From the IMG/VR virus record IMGVR_UViG_3300032053_000143, positions 1 through 45,796 of that record: DNA of 45,796 bases. One strand, written 5' to 3'. Of the stretch, positions 9,009 through 18,360 are shown in pieces. The notes under the pieces were generated by a model. The model worked only from the letters and a program-made list of their open reading frames with translations, did not search any database and was not told where the DNA came from. Made by a program: the position numbers and the translations under genes. This DNA comes from a virus. Every line of letters starts with the position of its first letter. Within the stretch, counting starts at the first letter, position 1.

Positions 9009-9016
9009 TATTTATA
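9009..9016 (+). promoter_or_regulatory. TATTTATA box before the 1619-aa virion gene
   Basis: The octamer TATTTATA lies 5 nt upstream of the ATG at 9022. The same octamer precedes three other virion genes (18337-18344, 25925-25932, 34542-34549). It may be a late-transcription or translation-start element; in such AT-rich DNA it could also be chance. Confidence 0.25.
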
Positions 9017-9021
9017 TATAG

Positions 9022-12000
9022 ATGATACAAAAGCATAGAATATATACGAACATAGGTCGAGATCAGAAAATTAATGTTGAAATTAAACAAGAGTGGGACC
9101 TCATGGAAGTCCTATCTCTAAAGTTCTCACAAAAAGATATATACGCGTCAGGTAATTGTTCTGAATATGGAGTTGTTGTAGGTCGTATTTCAGCTAATAA
9201 TGGATTTGGTATCCCCAATGCAAAAGTCTCAATTTTTATTCCGCAAAGCGATCTCGATGTAGATGATCCAGTTATTTCAAAATTATATCCATATACAAGT
9301 GTGATCGATAAAGATGAAAATGGATATAGATATAATTTATTGCCAGCAAGACAGCAACATTCCGGACATTCACCAACGGGAACATTTTTTGATCAAGAAG
9401 ATATATTAACAAGAGAAGAAGTTCTTCAGGTATTTGAAAGTTATTACAAATATACTGTTAAAACGAATAGCGCAGGAGATTTTATGATTTGGGGCGTTCC
9501 AGTTGGGACGCAAACATTACATATTGACATAGATTTATCCGACATTGGATGTTTTTCACTTAGGCCGTATGATTTCATTAAAAAAGGAGTCGGAATTGAC
9601 GAGTTTGAAAGATATTATAAGTTTAAATCAAGTTCTGATATTGATGGATTACCTCAGATTGTTTCATATGATCAAACTATAAATGTTTATCCATTTTGGG
9701 GTAACGAAGAATTATGTGAAATAGGAATAACAAGAACAGATTTTGATTTAACAAGTAAGGGTATTAAAATAGAACCGATATCATTAATATTAGCGTCGTC
9801 AGTAACAGATGATAATAGTGACGCGGTTAAAAGAAGTGGACGAATCAAAAGAAATACAGGGTATAAATGTAATTTACAGACCACAAGTGGAAAAGTTGAA
9901 TGTATCCGTTACACGGGGAATAAAGTTTATGCATCTGATGGCGTTACGCTTTATCCAGAATTAGAAACTTTAAATATTACCGAAGTTATTGATGAAGATG
10001 GCGTTATTATGGCGGTTCTACCGATGAATTTAGAATATGTATACACAAATGAACTTGGAGAGCAAGAAACAACAAACGACGCAAATAAAGGAATAGCCAC
10101 GACAGCCATCGCCAGATTTAGATTTAGTTTAGATATATCAGATGGTAAAACAACAGCGGCAAAATATCTTGTACCAAATATCCGAGAATTTAATCCAAAT
10201 CCATATGGAACATCTCATGGATATGGTGATAATATTGAGTATAATGAAGGAATGCTAGCAACATATCAATTTTCGGAAGTATTTGAAGATTATATAGTGA
10301 TAACACCGCCGATAACAGGAATGACAAATTCCACAAACTATGGTGCGGCAGAAAAAGCCAATAAAAGGGATTTAATGCTTGGAGTTAATACCAACAATAT
10401 ACCTGAAGATTATTTTTATAAATTCATATATGGTAAAGCATATACGGTTTCCTCATTTCAAGGATCTCATTTTGATGGGAATAGACGAGATTCATTTTTA
10501 GGTATTAAACAAATAAGGCCAACAGCAGATGAAGATTGTGCGTCTAGCGCTAATTATCTTCCAACTAATTTTGCATTTAAAAATAGAGCTAAGTTTAATT
10601 TAATATTATCTCAGGTACTATTATTTTTACAATATATTGTTACTGTTATTTTTGTAAAGGTTGGTGAATTGTTGGGGAGATTTTTTCATAGCATATCTAG
10701 ATTTTTTTATGGATTAGGTATTCGTTCATGGAGGCCATTCAGAAGATTTTCTGAACAGCTAGAGGATCTGGCGTATAGAATTCAAGATAGGTTTACCCAA
10801 CAACTTCCTTTAACAATTTATCCAGATTGTGAGGAATGTTCGACTGTAAATGAATCCGTTTTATCTGATACATCATATGCTGATTCATATTGTAGGATGG
10901 CGGAAATTAAAATGAATGTTGATATATTTCCAGGTCCAATTAATTTTGCGAGATTTATTATCGAAAATGTTCAAACAGATGCTAATTATCGTAATACTAT
11001 AACAGATTCGACTTTTTTAACTGGCGATACGGAAACATCTAATTTTTTTCCTGGAGAATATGCAAGAGATCCTGATAGTCCATGTTCAGGAGCAGATCCA
11101 TTACTTTTTGGAACTTTAGGCGACTTGTCAACACAAACCACATACATTGAAGGACTGGGTACTGTGCCAAAATATGTTGTTGAAATATATGGATGGGCAA
11201 ATACAACTGGACAAACTATTATAAGTGAATATGTTGCAAATATTCAGTATCCACCTCAAAGTTCTGAAGATATTTGGTTTTCAGATGAAGGGGGGAATTG
11301 GGTTGTGTTGACTCCTTTTGATGTATTTGAAGAATTAACAGGTATTGATATTAATAGCACAACGCCTATTTGGACGCCTGATGTGACATTTGTTGTTATA
11401 AGAATATATGATAGATCATTGCCGAAAGCTTCAATATTAACAGGCACAACCACTACTCAAATTGAAGAAGGATGTACCAAATATGATAAGGTATATAATG
11501 AAGGCATAACAATGTCATATATTTGGTCATCGGGAACGACATATGGAAGCACATATTCGCCTTTAAATCCTAATAGTGGAGTATACACAGAAGATCCAAC
11601 ATATATGGAATCGTTCTATTCAGACGCTGTTCGCGTTAATTTATTATCAACAGTAATTGGTCGAAGTGGTACTCTGAGAATGCCAAGATATAAGCCATAC
11701 CGTAGAATAGGGAGAGGAATATATGATAGAAAAACTAAATCGGGATATTCTGAATTTAGAGATGGTGAGTTTACTATAATTCCAGTAATAAAAGGTACAA
11801 GCAAGAATTTTCCAGCTATACAAGAATGGTATAGACGAAAAAGAGTCGGGATATCATTTTGTGGCGGAGTTATAAATTATTCGTTTATAGATAATTGGTT
11901 AAATGGCTTATTGTATTTTTTCAAATTTGATAAAAGAGTCCGATGGGACAATGAAGATATATATGACTTAAATCAAAGAGGAACCAGATATCCACGAGAA

Positions 12001-13881
12001 CTTGTTTTCTTTAATATATTAGATAAAAATTTTTATTATAGGAGCACGCCTTATAAGTTATTAAGCGGATTTAGAGGTCAATTAAATTCAGACAGTGGAA
12101 CTTTCGAAATTTTGCATCCTACCACTTTTTATGACGCTGGAGTTAGGGATGAGTTTTTATATGAAATATGCTATGACTCAGCAGTTGATCCTGCATGTTC
12201 AGTAATTAGGGATATTGGGTCAACATCTTATCAGGACGCAGCAAATATTGTAGAATATGCTATAAATTATAGGATGGATATTACTAATTCAAATTTCGAT
12301 ATAAATGATTTTTTCAATGGGCCAGCATACAACCATAATATAAAAGTTTTTGATGGAGATATTACCCAATTAATGTCAATTAACTGTGAAGCAGGTATCG
12401 AAGCGTTTGATTTAGATAGTCCTCATTATTTTATGTACAATGGAGAATATTTAGATCCTGAATCTCCAATTTATAACGAATATTTTAAATCGGGCAGTGA
12501 TTTTGGGCCAACGCCAATAGATTTAAAATTCGATTTTAATGGAGAGCATGTGAGAGCGTGTCTTAATAATAGGTTAGGGGATTACTCCCAAAAGGTTCCA
12601 TTTTATTTATGGAATAAAGGAGGCACCGGATTTGGAGGTTATGGCAGTCTATCTGATGATCAAGCATGGGACAAAACAGCAATTGCTTCGATGCCATTAC
12701 AAAGAATATTCTCTGTAAGTGGGGTAACCGAAACCACAATTTACGATTCTTTATTTTTGAGAACAGGAAGAACAAATTATTTAATGCCAGATGGTGAAGA
12801 AGAATATCTTTTAAAGCCTATGACTATAGACCATAGTACATTTAGTGTAACTGGTGATACTGTAGATATGTTAGAACGATTTGAAGTGGTTAGTTACTAC
12901 CCAGCTGATACATCAGCAAATGGAGCTTTGCAATATATCGAAGGAGATCTATGGCTATATGTCATATCAGGAACAACAAAAGATCCTCTAACGGGATATA
13001 TATATGTCGTCGTTAATAAAACATGGGTTATGCAATCATATGATAAATATGAAAGCGGATATAGAGAAACATATATACCTCAAACTGTTCTAAATTATTA
13101 TGGACAGCGTCAGGTGCTATCATCTCCTTTCTTATTTTATTTCGGGTTAAGACCTGAAAAATCAGCGTTGGATTTATTAATGAAATATTTTGGACCAAAA
13201 GGAGCGTTTTCATCAGGTATAATTACTTGTCCTGTTTCTGATATAGTTCCAACACCAACAATACCCCCTACGCCACCATCAGTAACACCAACAGTGCCAC
13301 CTACGCCTACCCCACCACCTGAAGCACTCTATTATAGATTACTTAGATGTATAGATAATATTGATACATACTATTGTACATATCCGTCAAAACGTCTTGA
13401 ATATGAAACAGCCGTATGGGGAGCGGTTGAATGTGGTTCAGATTACGCATATAAAGTCATCAATTGGACATCATCTCTATCAGATTATGATGGGTTTGCA
13501 GAAGTTAGTATTACATTATCCGCATATGGTCCATGTTATAATTGCCCAGAAAATGGCGGAGGTCTGATTACACCGCCTCCCACTCCGCCAGCGTATTCAG
13601 TGGTTACTTTGATGAGAAATGACGGGTATCCAGCATCGATTACATGTGGATATTCACCATCATATGGTTTTCAACATCAGATAACAGGATATGTAAATGC
13701 GCAGGTAATAATTCCACATACGGGAGGTTATGTTGTTTATGTAGATACAACATGGCTCATGCCACTTGAACCAAGTGGATATGAATGGGGTATAGTATAT
13801 GATGGATCTCCAACAGTAGAACATACAGTTTATATGGGAACAGCAGAGCCAGGACTAATAACTGATTGGCAAAATTGTTAA
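9022..13881 (+). CDS. Very large baseplate/tail structural protein (1619 aa)
   Basis: No close T4 homologue is recognised; by position after gp6 it takes the place of gp7. Residues 45-75 (GVVVGRISANNGFGIPNAKV) and 145-170 look like a carboxypeptidase-regulatory/transthyretin-like beta domain split by an insertion, as seen in many large-phage baseplate proteins. Residues 525-547 form an uninterrupted hydrophobic stretch (begins FNLILSQVLLFLQYIV), followed by a basic-aromatic segment to about 575. The middle 600 residues are beta-rich and Tyr-rich. Near the end come a Pro/Thr linker (about 1409-1434), a Cys-containing module, a second short linker ITPPPTPP (about 1517-1524) and a last about 95-residue beta module. 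The N-terminal part probably assembles in the baseplate and the end is probably an exposed appendage. Confidence 0.75.
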   Translation: MIQKHRIYTNIGRDQKINVEIKQEWDLMEVLSLKFSQKDIYASGNCSEYGVVVGRISANNGFGIPNAKVSIFIPQSDLDVDDPVISKLYPYTSVIDKDENGYRYNLLPARQQHSGHSPTGTFFDQEDILTREEVLQVFESYYKYTVKTNSAGDFMIWGVPVGTQTLHIDIDLSDIGCFSLRPYDFIKKGVGIDEFERYYKFKSSSDIDGLPQIVSYDQTINVYPFWGNEELCEIGITRTDFDLTSKGIKIEPISLILASSVTDDNSDAVKRSGRIKRNTGYKCNLQTTSGKVECIRYTGNKVYASDGVTLYPELETLNITEVIDEDGVIMAVLPMNLEYVYTNELGEQETTNDANKGIATTAIARFRFSLDISDGKTTAAKYLVPNIREFNPNPYGTSHGYGDNIEYNEGMLATYQFSEVFEDYIVITPPITGMTNSTNYGAAEKANKRDLMLGVNTNNIPEDYFYKFIYGKAYTVSSFQGSHFDGNRRDSFLGIKQIRPTADEDCASSANYLPTNFAFKNRAKFNLILSQVLLFLQYIVTVIFVKVGELLGRFFHSISRFFYGLGIRSWRPFRRFSEQLEDLAYRIQDRFTQQLPLTIYPDCEECSTVNESVLSDTSYADSYCRMAEIKMNVDIFPGPINFARFIIENVQTDANYRNTITDSTFLTGDTETSNFFPGEYARDPDSPCSGADPLLFGTLGDLSTQTTYIEGLGTVPKYVVEIYGWANTTGQTIISEYVANIQYPPQSSEDIWFSDEGGNWVVLTPFDVFEELTGIDINSTTPIWTPDVTFVVIRIYDRSLPKASILTGTTTTQIEEGCTKYDKVYNEGITMSYIWSSGTTYGSTYSPLNPNSGVYTEDPTYMESFYSDAVRVNLLSTVIGRSGTLRMPRYKPYRRIGRGIYDRKTKSGYSEFRDGEFTIIPVIKGTSKNFPAIQEWYRRKRVGISFCGGVINYSFIDNWLNGLLYFFKFDKRVRWDNEDIYDLNQRGTRYPRELVFFNILDKNFYYRSTPYKLLSGFRGQLNSDSGTFEILHPTTFYDAGVRDEFLYEICYDSAVDPACSVIRDIGSTSYQDAANIVEYAINYRMDITNSNFDINDFFNGPAYNHNIKVFDGDITQLMSINCEAGIEAFDLDSPHYFMYNGEYLDPESPIYNEYFKSGSDFGPTPIDLKFDFNGEHVRACLNNRLGDYSQKVPFYLWNKGGTGFGGYGSLSDDQAWDKTAIASMPLQRIFSVSGVTETTIYDSLFLRTGRTNYLMPDGEEEYLLKPMTIDHSTFSVTGDTVDMLERFEVVSYYPADTSANGALQYIEGDLWLYVISGTTKDPLTGYIYVVVNKTWVMQSYDKYESGYRETYIPQTVLNYYGQRQVLSSPFLFYFGLRPEKSALDLLMKYFGPKGAFSSGIITCPVSDIVPTPTIPPTPPSVTPTVPPTPTPPPEALYYRLLRCIDNIDTYYCTYPSKRLEYETAVWGAVECGSDYAYKVINWTSSLSDYDGFAEVSITLSAYGPCYNCPENGGGLITPPPTPPAYSVVTLMRNDGYPASITCGYSPSYGFQHQITGYVNAQVIIPHTGGYVVYVDTTWLMPLEPSGYEWGIVYDGSPTVEHTVYMGTAEPGLITDWQNC
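13248..13323 (+). repeat. Pro/Thr-rich linker in the 1619-aa protein
   Basis: Low-complexity DNA encoding alternating Pro and Thr (PTPTIPPTPP-type). It joins the main body to C-terminal modules and is the first of the series of linkers in this cluster. Confidence 0.7.
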
Positions 13882-13888
13882 ATGTAAG

Positions 13889-16045
13889 ATGGAAAATAAA
13901 AAAATCATATTACCAAAGTTTAGATACGAAAACGCTCCTGCAATCGATAGTCAGGTACGCATTGGTTTGGAAGAGGAAAAATCATTATTACGAACTGATG
14001 ATAGAGATATTGTATTAAACTTAGCTGAACAATTCGCAAAAGAAAGGGTTGATTGTAAAAGGTATATGATATATGGTAAGATGAAAATGGTGTTTAGAAA
14101 TTTATATTTTGGAGTATCTAACTATGACTATTTAGAACAAAGATTAGCATTATATAGTGATGGAACAGATGGGTGTTATGTAGGATATCTTCCATATGAT
14201 GAATTTGCATTTTTAAGAAATGATATATATAGGGAAGCAGTAGATCCGATATCAGTGAGTTCTTTGAATACATTTTCTGGATTTACTCTGATTACATCTG
14301 GAACGACATTACATCAAGAAATTACGGCGCTTAACGCCCCAAATTTTAATTGGAATCTCTATCTAAGTCACATATATGGCCATGACACAGGGCATACAAT
14401 GACATATACATTATCTGGAGACCCAAAAATTGAAGGCTATAATATATTAACTTTTCTTAGTGGCGATGGAATTCCATTCAGGGTTCAAAATGGAACAACT
14501 GACTATGTTTTGACAAGTCCAGTCATTCACGGTATCAGTCAAGGAGAATATGTGAGAATAAATTCAATACCTTATTATGTTAATTCTGTTGGAAATGAGG
14601 TTTATGATTCGGAAAACTATGTTATAAACATATCAAAATCACAATTAACAGGTGGTACTTTTAATGCATTAGTAAATGGTAAAAGATGTACAGATATTAA
14701 CGATATAGATAATTCTACTTCAGATTATTATGTACATAAGCATAAAGTATTAACATCACCAGCTGATTATATTTTAGATAAGGTCGGATTCGAATCACCA
14801 ATTTGGCAAGATGAAAAGAAATTGTTATTTGAAAATAGTGCGGGAGTAAATGATGTGGTTGTAGAAAGAAATCGAATGGAATCGGTTTTATTTGATTTTA
14901 AAGAGCCTTTCATATTAACTGGAATCACTAACAATTTAGGATATACTCCAACCGATCTATATATGACAATAGTTTTTAGAAATGGTAATGGATTTTTTGA
15001 ATATCCTCCTAAAGTTGGATATAAATTTAACTTTCACGATTCTTGGATTGATGACCATTTTAGCGGAAATACAGCGTCTGAAATAGGTTTATCTGGTGAC
15101 ACATTTGTTATAAGTGGAATTACCTTTATATCAGGAAGAACAATGTCGGAAGGTGATACTTTATTTGGAGCATTTGTTGAATATAATCCTAAAGAAATGA
15201 AAGAAAGAATAATATCTGAATCATTTCATAAAATAGTTAGCAATATAAATGTATTTAACCATTGGCAGACATCGGGTTCAACATATTCTGGAGCGACAGT
15301 CGACAATCCAATAGGGTTATATTATCAATCGCATTACAGATTTAAAATGAGGGAATTATCCCCATATACCGAGACATCAAATACAGATAAAATAGAGAAT
15401 TTGCCCGAAAATGCCAGGTATTTTGCTAACGAAAAATTATGGAGATGGAGAGATTTATATGATGATGGATATATTGATCCTGATGGATATGGGACTGATT
15501 ATCCTTATATGAACGATATACATTATATACATAAAGATATTAACTTTTATTTAAGAAATGAACAAGTATACACAAATAAAGTTGATGGGCTCATTAGTTT
15601 TTATAATCGTGGAGATATAAACATATGTAATAATATTTCTATAACCCCAGTGGTGTCAGCTACGCCGTCAGCTACGCCATCATCAACACCAGCGCCGTCA
15701 CCACCGTCGCCATCACCGTCGCCGTTACCACCGCCGATTACGATTGTATATATTACTAATGAATTTGGTTCGTCGTATAATATTACTAATGTGACAGTAG
15801 AAGGTGTACAAGTATCAGGAATGTCATTTCCAATATTACCTAATAATTCGTTAATTGAAGGGTATACAACTCAAATTTGGGGTAGTGCAAGTGTATGTAT
15901 GACAATTGACAGTCCATCTTCTGGTGATCATTGGTATATGACTGGCATTTCTTGTCAAACAACAACTGGTGAGGCATTATTTTGCGGAAGTTGTGATACA
16001 ACAAACACATTAACGATTGTATATGGGCCAGGAGCATGTCCATAA
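13889..16045 (+). CDS. Virion structural protein with Pro-rich linker and C-terminal module (718 aa)
   Basis: Unknown baseplate or fibre-base protein. The first about 585 residues are beta-rich with many Tyr, Gly and Asn, including conserved-looking aromatic patches (RMESVLFDFKEPF about 330-342; YFANEKLWRWRDLYDDGY about 510-527). Then follows a Pro/Ser/Thr/Ala linker (about 589-617) and a C-terminal beta module of about 100 residues beginning TIVYITNEFGSSYNITNVTV. That module is clearly related to the C terminus of the 871-aa beta-helix protein encoded at 28933-31548, at both protein and DNA level. It starts 7 nt after the preceding gene. The C-terminal module is likely an exposed, exchangeable decoration; the body is likely baseplate. 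Confidence 0.7.
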   Translation: MENKKIILPKFRYENAPAIDSQVRIGLEEEKSLLRTDDRDIVLNLAEQFAKERVDCKRYMIYGKMKMVFRNLYFGVSNYDYLEQRLALYSDGTDGCYVGYLPYDEFAFLRNDIYREAVDPISVSSLNTFSGFTLITSGTTLHQEITALNAPNFNWNLYLSHIYGHDTGHTMTYTLSGDPKIEGYNILTFLSGDGIPFRVQNGTTDYVLTSPVIHGISQGEYVRINSIPYYVNSVGNEVYDSENYVINISKSQLTGGTFNALVNGKRCTDINDIDNSTSDYYVHKHKVLTSPADYILDKVGFESPIWQDEKKLLFENSAGVNDVVVERNRMESVLFDFKEPFILTGITNNLGYTPTDLYMTIVFRNGNGFFEYPPKVGYKFNFHDSWIDDHFSGNTASEIGLSGDTFVISGITFISGRTMSEGDTLFGAFVEYNPKEMKERIISESFHKIVSNINVFNHWQTSGSTYSGATVDNPIGLYYQSHYRFKMRELSPYTETSNTDKIENLPENARYFANEKLWRWRDLYDDGYIDPDGYGTDYPYMNDIHYIHKDINFYLRNEQVYTNKVDGLISFYNRGDINICNNISITPVVSATPSATPSSTPAPSPPSPSPSPLPPPITIVYITNEFGSSYNITNVTVEGVQVSGMSFPILPNNSLIEGYTTQIWGSASVCMTIDSPSSGDHWYMTGISCQTTTGEALFCGSCDTTNTLTIVYGPGACP
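15652..15737 (+). repeat. Pro/Ser-rich linker in the 718-aa protein
   Basis: Repetitive DNA (CCGTCA/CCATCA/CCGTCG units) encoding a Pro-Ser-Thr-Ala linker. It is less regular than the 12-nt repeats further downstream. Confidence 0.7.
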
Positions 16046-16059
16046 TAATAATAAAATAG

Positions 16060-16851
16060 ATGAAAATATTAAGAAACGATTCAAATCGAAATATTATACT
16101 CAATAGTGAAACTAATTTCAGAACAGATTTAGGATGGGAAGAGTCTTTTCAAGAATTTGAGCAGGACACTCTAAAATCTATTATTAATCCTGCAGTTAAT
16201 TTTGAAACAGTTAGATATATACATAAACCATATACAGGAGGAACAGGAAATATAGAACAAACAGATATTTGGTTTTATTTTTATTTTTATAATAATGAAA
16301 ATCCTCCTACGCATATAGGTGGATTAAATTATGAATATATTGGATTAACGCCAGAAGATAATACGAAAATTTTACGGGAAGATAATGATAGTTTTTTCAG
16401 ATTAGAATTTTATAAAGTACCAGAAGGAGAAGATCCAAATAGTACAAACAGGAAGTTAGTATTTACCAAACATTTACCTATTCCATTAGGAGAGAAGGTT
16501 TTTTACACACCGATCAATGAACATATTTTTGTTCCCGTTTTTACAGGTTCTAATTATAGAAACAAAGAAAATATGTATTTGTTTTGGTTTCAGGATAATA
16601 CTGTGTTAAACGGAACATTAATGTCAGGTGATACATTTTATATGACTGTAAAATTCTTTAATACTATTGATGGTCGAATAATGGGGTTTACAAATTATGA
16701 TAAAATATATAGTGGATCGACAACTGAAGAGACAGATGTGTATTATAAAATGGTTATCGATAGAACAGATTACTCATATACAATATATTCAGGCACAACA
16801 GAAATTAGAGTTGGTTGTAGCGCCGATCCAATTAGGTTTTATTCAACATAA
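16060..16851 (+). CDS. Virion structural protein, unknown (263 aa)
   Basis: Not recognised. It is a beta-rich, Phe/Tyr-rich protein (for example WFYFYFYNNENPP about 71-83; TFYMTVKFFNT about 193-203) with no signal peptide, linker or repeats. It starts 14 nt after the 718-aa gene and ends 3 nt before the 208-aa gene, so it is part of the same transcript. Absence of a linker suggests an assembled baseplate component rather than a fibre tip. Confidence 0.65.
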   Translation: MKILRNDSNRNIILNSETNFRTDLGWEESFQEFEQDTLKSIINPAVNFETVRYIHKPYTGGTGNIEQTDIWFYFYFYNNENPPTHIGGLNYEYIGLTPEDNTKILREDNDSFFRLEFYKVPEGEDPNSTNRKLVFTKHLPIPLGEKVFYTPINEHIFVPVFTGSNYRNKENMYLFWFQDNTVLNGTLMSGDTFYMTVKFFNTIDGRIMGFTNYDKIYSGSTTEETDVYYKMVIDRTDYSYTIYSGTTEIRVGCSADPIRFYST

Positions 16852-16854
16852 AAT

Positions 16855-17481
16855 ATGAAAAAAGATAGATACAAAATATTGTCAGGATCAACGAGTGGTA
16901 TAACATATCAGTTACCAATATACTTGGAATGCTCGGTAGATGAAATGGGCATTATGGTAGGATTTGACGGTGAAATCGAACAAGTTGAACAATTTTGTAA
17001 TTTCACATATAACGGATATTACCCCCCATCTCCAAGTGTTTCGCCATCGATTTCGCCATCGATAACGCCATCAATAACGATGACGCCATCGATTACGCCA
17101 TCGATAACAACAACACCATCGATAACACCATCGATAACACCATCAATAACGCCATCGCCATCGATATGTTTATATTCTGTATCAATAAATCCTAGTCATT
17201 TAGAATATTATAACAATGGTTATCCATATAGTGGCCAAATGGGCAGGACAACTGTAACATCTAGTGCATCATGGACAGCTGAGGTAAGCGTTGATGAGGG
17301 AATAATAAATAGTATTACTACAAGTGGAAATGATCAGGATTTTCTAGAAGTTGTAATTATTGATGATAACGGGGTGCATACGGATTGTATGAGAGCGGAA
17401 ATAGTTATTTGGTGTGGATGTGCCACAACCCTCTTATCGATATGTAGAGATGGAATAGTATGTACAAACGGATGTCCATAA
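16855..17481 (+). CDS. Small fibre-like protein: anchor, PSITPS linker, BACON-like domain (208 aa)
   Basis: Three parts are visible. Residues 1-56 are a short N-terminal domain that presumably anchors to the virion. Residues 57-104 are a Pro-Ser-Ile-Thr repeat linker. Residues 105-208 are a beta domain with the pattern of a BACON domain: a Pro-Ser near the first strand, then VTSSASWTAEV with the conserved Trp (about 142-152), then RAEIVIWCG (about 180-188) and a final SICRDG. BACON domains are Bacteroidota-associated, thought to bind mucin or glycans, and are known from crAss-like phages. The BACON call is by pattern only. The C terminus has five Cys in the last 25 residues. Confidence 0.65.
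   Translation: MKKDRYKILSGSTSGITYQLPIYLECSVDEMGIMVGFDGEIEQVEQFCNFTYNGYYPPSPSVSPSISPSITPSITMTPSITPSITTTPSITPSITPSITPSPSICLYSVSINPSHLEYYNNGYPYSGQMGRTTVTSSASWTAEVSVDEGIINSITTSGNDQDFLEVVIIDDNGVHTDCMRAEIVIWCGCATTLLSICRDGIVCTNGCP
17025..17166 (+). repeat. 12-nt tandem repeat encoding PSIT linker
   Basis: Degenerate copies of CCATCGATAACR, mainly using TCG/TCA serine codons, encode a PSIT-type linker. The reading frame is preserved by any change in copy number because the unit is 12 nt. Confidence 0.85.
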
Positions 17482-17553
17482 TAGAACCATTTGATTAATG
17501 GCTATCAGGAAATCTATGAGAGATAATGAGCATAAGGTTTAAATAGATAAAAA

Positions 17554-18330
17554 ATGACGAATACAATTATAATATATAATTCTCTAAATACCAATAATCT
17601 CAAGACGCTTATTGATTCAGTATTTAGAATTTCTTGGGGAGATGGATCTCCAGACACAACTTTATCTATGCCGACAGTATATGATGTTGATTTACCATAC
17701 GCTACGCACACATATTCGGGCAGTGGTATATATGATATTGAAATTACAATCGATTCACCATGGAAAGTTGAAAAGATAAAAAGAAGTGTTATTATTCCAA
17801 TGGAGGATTATGATTTTCCAACAGATTTTGGAACATTAACATTTACTGTTCCATATACATATGATCCGCCAGTAACTGGTGTAACACAGGATTATTTAGA
17901 AGATTATAGAACATTAACAGGAGACACCGATGAATCATCCATATCATTTTTGGCAGCTGGGAAAAGTAGAATCGATGAGTTTAAAAAATATGGTAAAGGA
18001 TACATATATTCAGGATTAACAACAGGGCATACAGAAGCTGGTGATTATACGGGATACACCATAGATGGCTTATTTTATATGGATTATTCTGGATACACAC
18101 ATATAACAGGTCAAACATCAAATTATGCTAATGAAGAATTGTATCAAGGAATGATAACACGAAATGAACATTTGATAGGATTTCTTGATGAACCACAGAT
18201 TTATTCAGATATTTTTATTGAAAGAGGTAAACAGGGTGTAATGGAGAGAAATCTAAGATTGGGTGAGATTGATAGTACTGGAGAACTAGATATCTATGGA
18301 AGCGGTTATTTTAAAGTAAAAAAACAATAA
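17554..18330 (+). CDS. Virion protein with N-terminal PKD-like domain (258 aa)
   Basis: The N-terminal about 90 residues match a PKD/Ig-like fold: ISWGDGSPDTT (about 26-36) is the typical WGDG turn, and ATHTYSGSGIYDIEITI (about 50-66) is the HxY...Y.V strand pair. The rest has a repetitive Tyr/Gly/Thr composition (residues 135-185) and ends in a GSGYFKVKKQ tail. No linker. The 72-nt gap upstream holds no recognisable promoter or terminator. Likely a structural component of the tail tip; precise role unknown. Confidence 0.65.
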   Translation: MTNTIIIYNSLNTNNLKTLIDSVFRISWGDGSPDTTLSMPTVYDVDLPYATHTYSGSGIYDIEITIDSPWKVEKIKRSVIIPMEDYDFPTDFGTLTFTVPYTYDPPVTGVTQDYLEDYRTLTGDTDESSISFLAAGKSRIDEFKKYGKGYIYSGLTTGHTEAGDYTGYTIDGLFYMDYSGYTHITGQTSNYANEELYQGMITRNEHLIGFLDEPQIYSDIFIERGKQGVMERNLRLGEIDSTGELDIYGSGYFKVKKQ

Positions 18331-18336
18331 AATTGG

Positions 18337-18344
18337 TATTTATA
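18337..18344 (+). promoter_or_regulatory. TATTTATA box before the 305-aa virion gene
   Basis: The octamer lies 16 nt before the ATG at 18361 and overlaps a T4-late-promoter-like TATAAATA (18343-18350). It is one of four such boxes in front of virion genes. Confidence 0.3.
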
Positions 18345-18360
18345 TAAATAAAGAAATAAA

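Noticed and set aside
8970-9021. Terminator-like hairpin TAGAAA / TTTCTA after the gp6-like gene
   Set aside because: The stem is 6 bp with a bulge and no T-run follows; the downstream gene is probably on the same transcript.
17482-17553. Possible 13-codon ORF and small hairpin before the 258-aa gene
   Set aside because: The stem is only 5 bp and the ORF is too short, without a ribosome site.
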